From: Psychroflexus tropicus DSM 15496
GTDB taxonomy: Bacteria; Bacteroidota; Bacteroidia; Flavobacteriales; Flavobacteriaceae
DNA length: 64,000 nt
Reading direction: 5' to 3'
NCBI RefSeq assembly: GCF_000378765.1
Contig: NZ_KB905343.1
Span: 665,218 to 729,217, forward strand
Shown here: positions 7,567 to 15,930 of the stretch, piece after piece
Layout: each line of letters starts with the position of its first letter
How positions within the stretch are numbered: position 1 is the stretch's first letter
The notes under the pieces: generated by a model
Databases searched by the model: none
Told to the model about the DNA's origin: nothing
What the model saw: the letters and a program-made list of their open reading frames with translations, nothing else
Position numbers and translations under genes: made by a program

Positions 7567-8959
7567 TAGCGAAAATATTTCCCAATAATTCATCATTAGT
7601 CACTTCTCCGGTAATTTCACCAAAATGATATAAGGCTTGTCGAATGTCGATAGCCAGTAAATCTGTACTAAGATTCTGGTTCAAACCTTCCTGTACCTTA
7701 TTGATTTCTTCTAAGGCCAGCAATAGGGCGTTATAATGTCTGGAGTTGGTAACAATACTGTCGTTGTTGCGTAAAGCGCCATCATCTACATAGCTTAGCA
7801 ACTGGCTTTGTATGACTTCAATACCTGTTTTGTCTTTAGCTGAAATAAACATGACCTCTTCAAAATCTTGAGTGAGCGTCTTTTTTTGAGCTTCAGATAG
7901 CAAGTCTGCCTTGTTAGCTATTAAGATGAACGGACGCTCCGGGAATGATTTTTTTAATTGAATTGTATCTTCCTTAACTCGGTCCCATTCTTTGATGTTT
8001 AATTCGTCTTGAGCATCAAAGAGTAGGGGCGTATCGATCAATTTAATAATCACCTGAGATTGCTTGATCTTTTCAAAAGTTCGCTTTATACCCAGGCCTT
8101 CAATGGTATCTTTTGTTTCTCGGATCCCCGCTGTATCTATAAATCTAAATCCAATGCCACCTATGGAGATTTCGTCTTCAATGGTATCTCGTGTTGTACC
8201 TGCGATATCACTTACAATGGCACGCTCTTCATTCAGTAAAGCATTAAGCAGCGTAGACTTACCAACATTCGGCTCGCCTACAATAGCCACGGGGATACCG
8301 TTTTTGATGACGTTTCCAACTGCAAAGGAATCGATAAGTCGAGATAAAACTTTTTGGATTTTTAAAACCAAAGCTTGAAATTGATCCCGATTGGCAAATT
8401 CAACATCCTCTTCAGAAAAGTCAAGCTCCAATTCCATTAGGGAGGCAAAATCCAGGAGCTCCTGTCTTAATTCCTGTAATTGATTGGTAAACCCACCACG
8501 CATTTGCTGCATGGCCAGTTGATGGCTCGCTGCATTGTCACTGGAAACTAAATCGGCTACGGCTTCGGCCTGGCTCAAATCCATTTTGCCATTGAGGAAA
8601 GCGCGAAGGGTAAACTCTCCAGGTTGAGCCGAACGACAACCTTTAGAAATCAAGAGATGGATGATCTCTTTTTGAATAAACGAACTCCCATGACAGGAAA
8701 TTTCAACCGTAGGCTCACCTGTATATGAACGAGTCCCTCTGAATACGCTTACCAGGACTTCATCCAGCACCCGTTCTCCATTCTTGATCAGCCCTAGTTG
8801 TAAAGTATGGCTTTTTTGTTCCAGAATGGATATCCCATTTCTAGCGAAAAATAAGGGAGAGCAAAGTTCGAGGGCTTTTTCACCACTCACACGGATAACG
8901 GCAATCGCTCCGCTTCCAGAAGCAGTGGCCAAAGCAACAATGGTATCGTTATTTATCAT
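7547..8959 (-). CDS. mnmE: tRNA modification GTPase MnmE
   Basis: With MnmG it installs the carboxymethylaminomethyl group on U34 of certain tRNAs. The 470-residue length is normal. The N-terminal tetrahydrofolate-binding domain spans about 1-120 (DTIVALATASGSGAIAVIRV). A helical domain surrounds the G domain at about 215-380, with P-loop GEPNVGKST at 228-236, IAGTTRDTIED, DTAG, and NKAD. The C-terminus ends in the diagnostic FCIGK, whose Cys is needed for modification. The ATG at 8959 is preceded after only four bases by TAAATTTG, so the mRNA may be leaderless. The gene is intact although a mobile element adjoins its 3' end. Confidence 0.97.
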   Translation of the reverse strand: MINNDTIVALATASGSGAIAVIRVSGEKALELCSPLFFARNGISILEQKSHTLQLGLIKNGERVLDEVLVSVFRGTRSYTGEPTVEISCHGSSFIQKEIIHLLISKGCRSAQPGEFTLRAFLNGKMDLSQAEAVADLVSSDNAASHQLAMQQMRGGFTNQLQELRQELLDFASLMELELDFSEEDVEFANRDQFQALVLKIQKVLSRLIDSFAVGNVIKNGIPVAIVGEPNVGKSTLLNALLNEERAIVSDIAGTTRDTIEDEISIGGIGFRFIDTAGIRETKDTIEGLGIKRTFEKIKQSQVIIKLIDTPLLFDAQDELNIKEWDRVKEDTIQLKKSFPERPFILIANKADLLSEAQKKTLTQDFEEVMFISAKDKTGIEVIQSQLLSYVDDGALRNNDSIVTNSRHYNALLLALEEINKVQEGLNQNLSTDLLAIDIRQALYHFGEITGEVTNDELLGNIFANFCIGK

Positions 8960-8963
8960 ATTG

Positions 8964-8971
8964 CAAATTTA
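8964..8971 (-). promoter_or_regulatory. mnmE promoter -7 element
   Basis: TAAATTTG on the minus strand matches the Bacteroidetes -7 consensus TAnnTTTG. Only four bases separate it from the ATG, so transcription would start at or next to the start codon. Confidence 0.6.
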
Positions 8972-9096
8972 CAGCCTGTATTGATATTCTGAATCTATTT
9001 TGGTCATATTTCTGTAAGGTCTATTAATTTTTAAAAAAAAATGTTAATTTTTGTAACAAATGGTTAACCTTTGAGTCAAATTAATAAAACCTAATC

Positions 9097-9456
9097 ATGG
9101 AAGTATATCAGGATCAATCTTTAAGAGAAGATCGTCAAACTTTATTATTTGCTCATTTGTCTCAACTTCTAAACCTATTTACAGGGTTGGGAGGCTTTAT
9201 TGTGCCCTTGGTTATCTGGTTGACACAGCGAGATAAAGTAGAGGATATGGATCAGCAAGGTAAACAGATTTTAAATTTTCAGCTTACTATGTTTCTCGCA
9301 GCCCTCGTCTCCATACCTTTAATGTTGATTTTAGTTGGCTTCGTTATCGTAGCTGCGGTAGGACTACTAACTCTCATATTTCCGATTATAAATGCCATAA
9401 AAGCCAATAATGGTGAACCGACTCATTACCCATTGAGTATAGAGTTTTTTAAGTAA
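9097..9456 (+). CDS. DUF4870 membrane protein
   Basis: A 119-residue protein with the DUF4870 pattern: LLFAHLSQLLNLF, then GGFIVPLVIWLTQRDK, a cytoplasmic stretch DMDQQGKQILNFQ, and two strongly hydrophobic segments at about 65-100. It is predicted to sit in the inner membrane with three or four helices. Its function is unknown; relatives are distantly like Tic20. It stands alone, transcribed divergently from mnmE, and shares a two-way terminator with dnaN. Confidence 0.85.
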   Translation: MEVYQDQSLREDRQTLLFAHLSQLLNLFTGLGGFIVPLVIWLTQRDKVEDMDQQGKQILNFQLTMFLAALVSIPLMLILVGFVIVAAVGLLTLIFPIINAIKANNGEPTHYPLSIEFFK

Positions 9457-9531
9457 TTTAAATTGAACCCTAACTGTTGATTTTTCGTAAATATCAACAG
9501 CCTTTTATTCATTGTTTTGTTTGTTTATAAT

Positions 9532-9560
9532 AAAAAAGCCTCCTTAATGGAGGCTTTTTT
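9532..9560. terminator. Two-way terminator between DUF4870 and dnaN
   Basis: AAAAAA-GCCTCC, loop TTAAT, GGAGGC-TTTTTT. The perfect GC stem flanked by A and T runs works on both strands and sits between the two convergent genes. Confidence 0.9.
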
Positions 9561-9580
9561 AATACTTTAAAATTTTCTAA

Positions 9581-10702
9581 TTATTGGTTACCTAGCATCA
9601 CTGGCATTACCAACATAGTAATATGCTCACCTTGCTCCAGACCATCTACAGGCGTAAGAATTCCTGCACGGTTAGGTAAACTCATTTTGATCTTAATCTC
9701 ATCAGAATTTAAGTTGTTCAACATTTCAGTTAAGAATTTTGAGTTGAAACCTATGGTTAGGTCATCTCCCTGATAATCGCAGGTAAGACGTTCTTCTGCT
9801 TTGTTGGAGTAGTCCAGATCTTCAGCCGATATATTCAATTCTGCTCCTGCAATTTTCAATCGGATTTGATGGGTAGTCTTGTTGGAGAAAATAGATACTC
9901 GCCTTACGGAGCTTAAAAATAAAGAACGATCGATGGTTAATACATTGGGATTTTCCTTTGGAATGACGGCTTCATAATTGGGGTATTTTCCGTCTACCAA
10001 ACGACAAGTTAATTCAACGTTTTCAAATTTGAATTTGGCATTAGACTCATTAAACTCAATATTTACCTCTTCTTCACTGCCCAGTAGTACACCCTTAAGC
10101 AGATTCAATGGCTTTTTGGGCATAATGAATTCTGCTGGCCTATCGGTTTTAATGTCAGTACGAGAGTACTTTACAAGCTTATGAGCATCGGTACCTACAA
10201 AAATTAAAGCCTCTTCAGTAAATCTAAAAAAGACTCCATTCATAACCGGTCTTAAATCATCATTTCCTGTAGCAAATATGGTTTTATTGATGGCTGTTGC
10301 CAACACATCACCTACGAGAACAGTTTGGCTTGGATCTTCTATTGAGACTGGCGAAGGAAAATCTTCAGCATTAGCGTAAGCCAGAGCATACTTTCCTTGT
10401 TCAGAGCTTATTTCTATCGTATGGTTATCGAGTTTATTAAAGGTGAGGGGCTGTTCTGGAAAAGCTTTTAAAGTATCTAACAACAATCTTGCAGGAACTG
10501 CAATATCTCCCTGGTCGCTAGATTCTACATCTAGCGTAGCACTCATAGTAGTTTCCAAATCTGAGGCTGAAATTTTTAGAGAATTCTGATTGAGTTCCAA
10601 TAAGAAATTATCTAAAATCGGCATAGTGTTATTATTGTTGATGACGCCTCCAAGGGTCTGGAGATTCTTCAACATATATGTACTGGAAATGATAAATTTC
10701 AT
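9581..10702 (-). CDS. dnaN: DNA polymerase III beta subunit (sliding clamp)
   Basis: A 373-residue protein with the three-domain clamp layout. It forms the dimeric ring that holds polymerase III and other partners on DNA. Recognisable stretches are the N-terminal LKNLQTLGGVINNNNTMPIL, LEISASDLETTM-type core, the domain 2 segment ATGNDDLRPVMNGVFF, and the C-terminal tail MLVMPVML used for partner binding. It is monocistronic with its own TAnnTTTG promoter at 10725-10732. Unlike many phyla, dnaA is not next to it; the neighbours are rhodaneses and DUF4870. Confidence 0.97.
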   Translation of the reverse strand: MKFIISSTYMLKNLQTLGGVINNNNTMPILDNFLLELNQNSLKISASDLETTMSATLDVESSDQGDIAVPARLLLDTLKAFPEQPLTFNKLDNHTIEISSEQGKYALAYANAEDFPSPVSIEDPSQTVLVGDVLATAINKTIFATGNDDLRPVMNGVFFRFTEEALIFVGTDAHKLVKYSRTDIKTDRPAEFIMPKKPLNLLKGVLLGSEEEVNIEFNESNAKFKFENVELTCRLVDGKYPNYEAVIPKENPNVLTIDRSLFLSSVRRVSIFSNKTTHQIRLKIAGAELNISAEDLDYSNKAEERLTCDYQGDDLTIGFNSKFLTEMLNNLNSDEIKIKMSLPNRAGILTPVDGLEQGEHITMLVMPVMLGNQ

Positions 10703-10724
10703 GTGATAATGTATTTGATCTATG

Positions 10725-10732
10725 CAAATATA
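10725..10732 (-). promoter_or_regulatory. dnaN promoter -7 element
   Basis: TATATTTG on the minus strand, 22 bases before the ATG, matches TAnnTTTG with a normal leader length. No clear -33 TTG was seen. Confidence 0.65.
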
Positions 10733-10773
10733 TTTTTTTCTGTCGAATAATAATGTGACTTAAGAATTGAAAG

Positions 10774-11172
10774 TCAATATTGTGATAAAGTATCAATAAT
10801 CAACTCATCTTTATACTTCCATTGTGAAAGCCCATCCTTAAGTTGATAAATTTGTTCGAAGCCTGCTTTTTTTAAAATTTTACTACATTTTTCAGAGCGT
10901 CTTCCAGTTCTGCAATAGACCGCAACAGGTTTGGTTTTGTCCAGTTGGTTTATTTTCTCAATAAAGTCCTCATCATATATTAGATTTTGCGCTCCTTTTA
11001 AATGTCCTTCCCGAAAGGCTTCCACCGATCTTACATCGATCAATTGTACCGAATCTAAAAGAATAAGTTCTTTCATCTCTTCCGATGTAAGCAATATGGA
11101 ACTTGGTTTTTTAGGTTCACAGGAACTCAAAAATAGAAAGCACAGACTGATGAAAAATAGGAAAGATCTCAT
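10774..11172 (-). CDS. Rhodanese-domain lipoprotein
   Basis: A 132-residue protein with a lipoprotein signal ending in LFLSSC (Cys18), so the domain should face the periplasm. Residues about 30-125 form a rhodanese domain with the active loop CRTGRRSE and the upstream IDVRSVEAFREGHLKGA. It may act on persulfide sulfur or serve as a binding module; substrate unknown. It follows a cytoplasmic paralogue by two bases and is surely co-transcribed with it. The pair looks like a duplication with one copy re-targeted outside the cytoplasm. Confidence 0.88.
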   Translation of the reverse strand: MRSFLFFISLCFLFLSSCEPKKPSSILLTSEEMKELILLDSVQLIDVRSVEAFREGHLKGAQNLIYDEDFIEKINQLDKTKPVAVYCRTGRRSEKCSKILKKAGFEQIYQLKDGLSQWKYKDELIIDTLSQY

Positions 11173-11174
11173 AT

Positions 11175-11486
11175 TTATTTTTTAACGCTACCAGACCAGC
11201 CTAAAATTCCTCCTTCAAGATTATAGGCTTTGTCTATACCAGCTTTGTTCATTAATTGACATGCCATTTCACTGCGTCTGCCAGATCTACAATACACGTA
11301 GTAATCTTTGTCTTTAGGTAATTTTTCAATCTCCTCCATAAATTTAGAAGAATCCTGAATATTTATCAACTTAGCGCCTTCAATATACCCCTCGTTAAAT
11401 TCGTTTGGTGTTCTTACATCTATGATTTCTGCCTGGTTTGAAGAGTTTAGGCCTTCTACCCAATCTTTTTCATTTAAATTTTCCAT
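11175..11486 (-). CDS. Single-domain rhodanese, cytoplasmic
   Basis: A 103-residue single-domain rhodanese without signal peptide. IDVRTPNEFNEGYIEGAK leads to the active loop CRSGRRSE (Cys near residue 73) and GGILGWSG at the C-terminus. Such proteins move sulfane sulfur from thiosulfate, glutathione persulfide or similar donors. It is the first gene of a two-gene unit with the lipoprotein rhodanese. Confidence 0.9.
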   Translation of the reverse strand: MENLNEKDWVEGLNSSNQAEIIDVRTPNEFNEGYIEGAKLINIQDSSKFMEEIEKLPKDKDYYVYCRSGRRSEMACQLMNKAGIDKAYNLEGGILGWSGSVKK

Positions 11487-11617
11487 TGTATAATTTCATT
11501 TGATAAGGTAAAAATACAACTTTCCATACAGTTGATAGTACTTAAGGCTGATTTCTATTAGGAAATCAAGAAATTTAATTTAACAAAACATTGAATTTTT
11601 TATATAACAATAGCTAC

Positions 11618-11625
11618 TACATTTG
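11618..11625 (+). promoter_or_regulatory. MarR-operon promoter -7 element
   Basis: TACATTTG, 22 bases before the ATG at 11648, matches TAnnTTTG. The leader between them holds the palindrome ACAATTGT (11634-11641) and the repeats TATCGACA / TATTGACA, which may be an autoregulatory operator. Confidence 0.6.
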
Positions 11626-11647
11626 TATCGACAACAATTGTATTGAC

Positions 11648-12112
11648 ATGATAATTGAGGAAACATTAAAAATATCGAAACGCCTTCCAGAATGTAAAAG
11701 AGCTTTACTTAATCTTTTATATACAGGAAACTGGGTTTCCGATGAAATCGCAAGGGTGCTAAAACCTTTCGATATTACTCCTCAGCAATTTAATGTCCTG
11801 CGAATTTTAAAAGGAAGACAGGGAGAAGCTTGTTCTTTACAAACCATACAGGACCGAATGATAAGTAAGATGAGTAATACTACTAGGCTAGTTGACAAAC
11901 TTATCAAAAAGGAGTTTGTAGAGCGAACTCAATGTGAATCCAATCGTAGAAAAGTTGATATCGTTATTACAGCTAAAGGCTTGGAAGCTTTGAAAGAAAT
12001 AAGTAGAGTGGTAGATCAATCTGAGGCTAGAATGACAGATCAACTTACTACTTCAGAATTAGAAAATTTAAATGCATTATTAAATAAATTAAGAACAGAT
12101 ACCTATGAATGA
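11648..12112 (+). CDS. MarR-family transcriptional regulator
   Basis: A 154-residue winged-helix regulator. The HTH region runs about 35-110: DITPQQFNVLRILKGRQGEA, IQDRMISKMSNTTRLVDKLI, and the wing ESNRRKVDIVITAKG. The frame is open to 11591, but the extra residues are unlike the family and include the promoter, so I use the ATG at 11648. The stop overlaps the nitroreductase start by 8 bp. It probably controls itself, the nitroreductase and the YceI gene, perhaps in response to phenolic or oxidative compounds. The ligand is unknown. Confidence 0.9.
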   Translation: MIIEETLKISKRLPECKRALLNLLYTGNWVSDEIARVLKPFDITPQQFNVLRILKGRQGEACSLQTIQDRMISKMSNTTRLVDKLIKKEFVERTQCESNRRKVDIVITAKGLEALKEISRVVDQSEARMTDQLTTSELENLNALLNKLRTDTYE

Positions 12113-12737
12113 ATACTTAGAAAATTTACACTGGCGTTACGCCACCAAAAAATTTAATCCAGAGCTTGAAGTTTCAGACGAACATTTGGAAACTCTATTA
12201 GAAGCAATCAGATTATCAGCTTCTTCTTATGGATTACAACCTTATGAAGTGATTGTGATCAAGGATGCTGAAATGAGAGAGAAGCTAAAACCTGCTGCCT
12301 TTGATCAGCCGCAGATTACAGATTCATCTTGTTTGCTTGTATTTGCTTACAGAACAGATATTGATCAAAACTATTTAGATGAGTTTATTGAAAATAACAG
12401 TCAAACCAGAAATCAGCCCAAAGAAGATTTTCAGGGGTTGAAGGACATGATTCAAAACTCAGTTCTAACCTTTTCAGAACATGAAAAGGAAGTATGGGCA
12501 TCTCGTCAGGTTTATATTGCCATAGGTAATTTATTATCTGCAGCTGCCGATCTTAAGGTCGACACCTGTCCTATGGAAGGCTTCAATCCAGAGGAGTTTG
12601 ATAACATACTAGATTTAAAATCCAAAAATTTGAAGTCAGTAGCGCTAACAACTATTGGCTACCGAAGTGATGAAGATCAACTTCAGAATGCCAAAAAAGT
12701 AAGAAAATCTAAAGAGTCATTATTTACAAGAATTTAA
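12105..12737 (+). CDS. NAD(P)H-dependent nitroreductase family oxidoreductase
   Basis: A 210-residue FMN-dependent nitroreductase fold, close to the NfsB/YdgI type: WRYATKKFNPEL near the start (FMN-binding), SASSYGLQPYEVIVI, then a C-terminal PMEGFNPEEFDNIL and TTIGYRSDEDQ. It likely reduces nitroaromatics or quinones with NAD(P)H; the native substrate is unknown. It overlaps the MarR gene and is followed by YceI after 23 bases, a stress-type operon layout. Confidence 0.88.
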   Translation: MNEYLENLHWRYATKKFNPELEVSDEHLETLLEAIRLSASSYGLQPYEVIVIKDAEMREKLKPAAFDQPQITDSSCLLVFAYRTDIDQNYLDEFIENNSQTRNQPKEDFQGLKDMIQNSVLTFSEHEKEVWASRQVYIAIGNLLSAAADLKVDTCPMEGFNPEEFDNILDLKSKNLKSVALTTIGYRSDEDQLQNAKKVRKSKESLFTRI

Positions 12738-12760
12738 TATAACCCTAAAAACAATAACAA

Positions 12761-13333
12761 ATGAAAATGAATGTATTAAAAGGTGCTTTAGCCACCACAG
12801 TAATTTTAGCATTAGTAGCCTTTACTAGTTCTATTGAAAAGAAAAAAGTAAACATTAAAGAAAGTACCATCCAATGGACTGGTGAAAAGTTAACAGGTTC
12901 TCATGAGGGAACTATCGAACTATCAGATGGTTATTTCTTAATGGAAGATGGAGAATTAGTTGGTGGTGAATTTACTGCAGACATGACCACAATCGATGTC
13001 ACAGATTTAGAAGGTGATAGTAGACAAAAATTGATGGGTCATTTGAAATCAGATGATTTTTTCGGAGTAGAAAATTATAAGACCGCAAAATTCGTTATCA
13101 ATACTGTAGCCAAAAAAGGTGATATTTACGGGATCTCAGGAGATTTAACTATCAAAGGGGAAACCAACCCGATTGCCTTTGATATGAAGATGAATGAAAA
13201 CACTGCGACTACCAATTTAACGATCGACAGAACAAAATATAACGTAAGATATGGTTCAGGATCATTTTTCGATAATTTAGGTGATAATACCATCTATGAT
13301 GAATTCGATCTCGCTATCAATCTCAAATTTTAG
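12761..13333 (+). CDS. YceI-family secreted lipid-binding protein
   Basis: A 190-residue protein with an N-terminal hydrophobic export signal (about 1-25) and the YceI beta-barrel: STIQWTGEKLTGSHEGTIEL, LMGHLKSDDFFGVENYKTAK, ISGDLTIKGETNPIAFD, and IDRTKYNVRYGSGSFF. YceI proteins bind amphiphilic or isoprenoid molecules in a lipocalin-like pocket. It is the last gene of the MarR-nitroreductase unit and precedes a clear terminator. Confidence 0.9.
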   Translation: MKMNVLKGALATTVILALVAFTSSIEKKKVNIKESTIQWTGEKLTGSHEGTIELSDGYFLMEDGELVGGEFTADMTTIDVTDLEGDSRQKLMGHLKSDDFFGVENYKTAKFVINTVAKKGDIYGISGDLTIKGETNPIAFDMKMNENTATTNLTIDRTKYNVRYGSGSFFDNLGDNTIYDEFDLAINLKF

Positions 13334-13356
13334 TTGATTTGTTTTGATTTTGATTA

Positions 13357-13383
13357 AAACCTGCCAGAAATGGCAGGTTTTTT
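13357..13383 (+). terminator. Terminator after the YceI gene
   Basis: AAACCTGCCA, loop GAAA, TGGCAGGTTT followed by TTT: a perfect ten-pair stem with T-run, 23 bases after the YceI stop. Confidence 0.9.
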
Positions 13384-13441
13384 TATGTATTTTCATTAAG
13401 AAAACCCTTTGTGCATCTAAACAAATTCTGTTAATTCAAGT

Positions 13442-13470
13442 AAATTTCACGATTGAAATGAGTGAAATTT
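13442..13470. repeat. 9-bp inverted repeat
   Basis: AAATTTCAC, 11-base spacer, GTGAAATTT. Perfect arms. No T-run follows; role unknown. Confidence 0.5.
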
Positions 13471-13505
13471 GTATCGAGATTAAGAATTTTTAAAGGTGAA
13501 TAGGT

Positions 13506-13586
13506 TCTCGACCTGCCTGCCGGCTAGCAGGTACAATTTTTTCAAAAAATCACCCGCCTGAATGACTTCGTCGGGCAGGCTCGAAA
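13506..13586. repeat. REP/REPIN-like palindromic block
   Basis: Two GC-rich palindromes in inverted order in an otherwise AT-rich gap. The first, 13511-13532, is ACCTGC-CT-GCCGGC-TA-GCAGGT. The second, 13556-13580, has GCCTG/CAGGC outer arms and a GAC-TTC-GTC core. The outer flanks TCGACCTGCC and GGCAGGCTCGA are roughly complementary, so the whole unit can fold as one long imperfect hairpin. Such units are usually dispersed multi-copy repeats. Confidence 0.55.
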
Positions 13587-13655
13587 AGACATAATGCTAT
13601 CTATTCCAATTCATTATGCACAACGGGTCAAGAGATTTCAGACTCAATCCGAACT

Positions 13656-14639
13656 TCAATCATTGAAATACGTCCAGGTCATCTTTAACCCTTCGCTCAC
13701 ATTAAATTTCGGATTATAATTTAAAAACTCCCTGGCTTTATCAATTTGAGCCAAAGAATCTCTTACATCTCCACGTCTTGGTGGGCCATAATTAGCCTCT
13801 AATTCTGTGTTAGAAGCCTGTTGCAGATCATTCCAGAGCCTATTTAAACTAATACGTTCACCACAAGCCACATTATAAACTTTATTTGTGGCTTCAGTTT
13901 TTGCAAAAGCAGCTTTAATATTCGCCTGAACTGCATTTTCTACAAATGTAAAATCCCGGGTCTGTTCGCCATCCCCATTAATTGTTGGTGGAGTCTTGTC
14001 CTTTAGGGCCTGCATAAACAGTGGTATTACTGCAGCATAAGCTCCTTGTGGACTTTGTTTGGGTCCAAAAACATTGAAGTAGCGCAAACCGATGATTTCC
14101 ATGTCGTAAGTTTTTGCAAACACATCGGCATACAATTCGTTGACATACTTAGTCACAGCATATGGAGACAGGGGTTTACCTATAACATCTTCAACCTTTG
14201 GAAGGGTAGGAGAGTCTCCATAGGTAGAACTTGAGGCCGCGTAAACAAAACGCTTGACACTTTCAGAACCTTTACTGGCGACTAGCATATTTAAAAACCC
14301 GGAAACGTTTACCTCGTTACTTTTTATGGGGTCATCAATAGATCTTGGTACAGAGCCTAATGCTGCTTGATGGAGGACGATATCTATTCCTTCTACAGCT
14401 TTTTCGCAGTCTTCAAGATTTCTGATATCTCCATCTATAAATTCAAAATTGGATTCAGATTCAAATTCAGTGATATTTTCTCGATACCCGTTGGATAAAT
14501 TATCTAATACTCGAACGTTTTTTGCACCAAATTTTAGTAAGTATTCAACCAGGTTCGATCCAATAAAGCCTGCACCTCCTGTGATTAAAAAATTAACTTG
14601 ACTTAAATCAGTGTTATGGTATGCCTCAGTATACATCAT
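13656..14639 (-). CDS. UDP-N-acetylglucosamine 4-epimerase-like SDR (WbpP/TviC type)
   Basis: A 327-residue extended SDR. The NAD-binding GGAGFIG is at 21-27 and the catalytic Tyr160-x3-Lys164 is in SPYAVTKY; SSSTYGDSP precedes it. Sequence features such as QAALGSVPRSIDDP and QTRDFTFVENAVQANI fit the WbpP/TviC group, which converts UDP-GlcNAc and UDP-GalNAc or their uronic acids. It overlaps the dehydrogenase gene by 4 bp, the usual partner for making UDP-GalNAcA for capsule or O-antigen. Substrate is inferred from family and context. It is the last gene of the polysaccharide module here. Confidence 0.85.
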   Translation of the reverse strand: MMYTEAYHNTDLSQVNFLITGGAGFIGSNLVEYLLKFGAKNVRVLDNLSNGYRENITEFESESNFEFIDGDIRNLEDCEKAVEGIDIVLHQAALGSVPRSIDDPIKSNEVNVSGFLNMLVASKGSESVKRFVYAASSSTYGDSPTLPKVEDVIGKPLSPYAVTKYVNELYADVFAKTYDMEIIGLRYFNVFGPKQSPQGAYAAVIPLFMQALKDKTPPTINGDGEQTRDFTFVENAVQANIKAAFAKTEATNKVYNVACGERISLNRLWNDLQQASNTELEANYGPPRRGDVRDSLAQIDKAREFLNYNPKFNVSEGLKMTWTYFND

Positions 14640-15916
14640 AATCGGCCATCAATTTGGTGGGTTGGTAAAAACGATTTAACATCAAAAATGACAGATCTGT
14701 CATTCTTTAAAGCCTTGAAATCTAAGTCTAAAAATTCCTTGTGCGAGACGGCTAAAACAATCGAATCGTAGGTCGAATTAAGTTCTTCGCATCTTAGTAA
14801 GTCAATTCCAAATAGAGTTTTCACCTCCTCTTTGTTAGCCCAGGGATCACAAACATCAACCCGCATATTATAGGCTTTTAATTCTTCGATCACATCTATT
14901 GCTTTTGTATTTCTGGTATCGGGACAGTTTTCTTTAAAAGTGATGCCCAAAACTAAAGCCTTCCCATTTTTAACTTTGGCTTCTTTATTCAACATGAGCT
15001 TTATGACTTCATTAGCCACGTATTTACCCATGCCGTCATTCATACGTCTACCTGATAGTATAATCTCTGGATTATAACCAACTTCCAGTGCCTTTTGTGC
15101 TAAATAATAGGGGTCAACTCCTATACAATGTCCACCTACCAAGCCAGGAGTGTATTTGGTAAAGTTCCATTTGGTAGCAGCTGCCTCCAAAACATCATTG
15201 GTGTCGATATTCAATAATCTAAAAATTTTGGAAAGCTCATTAACAAACGCAATGTTGATATCTCTTTGGGAATTTTCGATCACCTTAGCGGCTTCAGCGA
15301 CTTTAATGCTACTGGCTAAATGCGTTCCAGCTGTAATGACAGAAGCGTAAAGTTGATCTACTTTTTCAGCAACTTCTGGGGTAGAACCCGAAGTGACCTT
15401 TAGAATAGAGGTTACCGTATGTAATTTATCTCCTGGATTAATTCGCTCTGGCGAATAACCCGCAAAAAAATCTGTATTGAAAGTAAGACCAGAAAACTCT
15501 TCCAGTACTGGAACACACACTTCCTCTGTCACCCCTGGATAGACAGTAGATTCGTAAATTACGATATCCTCTTTTTTTAGAAGCCTACCTATGGTTTCAC
15601 TGGCTTTTATCAAAGGAGTTAAGACTGGTTGTCTGTTTTTATCTGTTGGGGTAGGCACTGTTACAATAAAAATTGTAGCCTCCTTAATGTCCTCAGGATC
15701 TGTTGAAAGTTTCAGCCCAACTGTTTCATTACTGGCTAAGGCTGTTTGAAGATCATCGTCAGATACCTCTAAAGTATGGTCTTTACCGCTTTGGAGTTCA
15801 TCCACTCTGGATTGGTTAATGTCAAAACCGATGACCGGATATTTTTCTGCAAAAGCTACCGCTAAGGGTAGTCCTACATATCCAAGTCCAATCACTGCAA
15901 TTTTAGGTTGGCTCAT
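14636..15916 (-). CDS. UDP-N-acetyl-hexosamine 6-dehydrogenase (WbpO/TviB type)
   Basis: A 426-residue nucleotide-sugar dehydrogenase. The N-terminal Rossmann motif GLGYVGLPLA is at 10-19, EST near 122-124, the catalytic Cys264 in GGHCIGVDPYY, and the C-terminal domain has TRNTKAIDVIEEL. It performs the two-step NAD-dependent oxidation of C6 to give a uronic acid. Pairing with the WbpP-like epimerase points to UDP-GlcNAc or UDP-GalNAc as substrate rather than UDP-glucose. It lies 14 bases after the Wzc-like gene. Confidence 0.9.
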   Translation of the reverse strand: MSQPKIAVIGLGYVGLPLAVAFAEKYPVIGFDINQSRVDELQSGKDHTLEVSDDDLQTALASNETVGLKLSTDPEDIKEATIFIVTVPTPTDKNRQPVLTPLIKASETIGRLLKKEDIVIYESTVYPGVTEEVCVPVLEEFSGLTFNTDFFAGYSPERINPGDKLHTVTSILKVTSGSTPEVAEKVDQLYASVITAGTHLASSIKVAEAAKVIENSQRDINIAFVNELSKIFRLLNIDTNDVLEAAATKWNFTKYTPGLVGGHCIGVDPYYLAQKALEVGYNPEIILSGRRMNDGMGKYVANEVIKLMLNKEAKVKNGKALVLGITFKENCPDTRNTKAIDVIEELKAYNMRVDVCDPWANKEEVKTLFGIDLLRCEELNSTYDSIVLAVSHKEFLDLDFKALKNDRSVIFDVKSFLPTHQIDGRL

Positions 15917-15930
15917 AAATGAGATTTATT

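Larger units (their letters stand above)
13334..13655. other. Intergenic region between YceI and epimerase genes
   Basis: This 322-base gap between convergent genes holds the YceI terminator, an inverted repeat at 13442-13470, and a GC-rich REP-like block at 13506-13586. I found no gene or tRNA in it. The repeats and the abrupt end of the polysaccharide cluster suggest a past rearrangement here. Confidence 0.5.

Noticed and set aside
11591-11647. Upstream start for the MarR protein
   Set aside because: The extra 19 residues are unlike MarR proteins and overlap the promoter at 11618-11625.
13591-13655. Possible remnant of a gene or transposase before the epimerase stop
   Set aside because: No frame gives a recognisable peptide; it is left as unannotated spacer.
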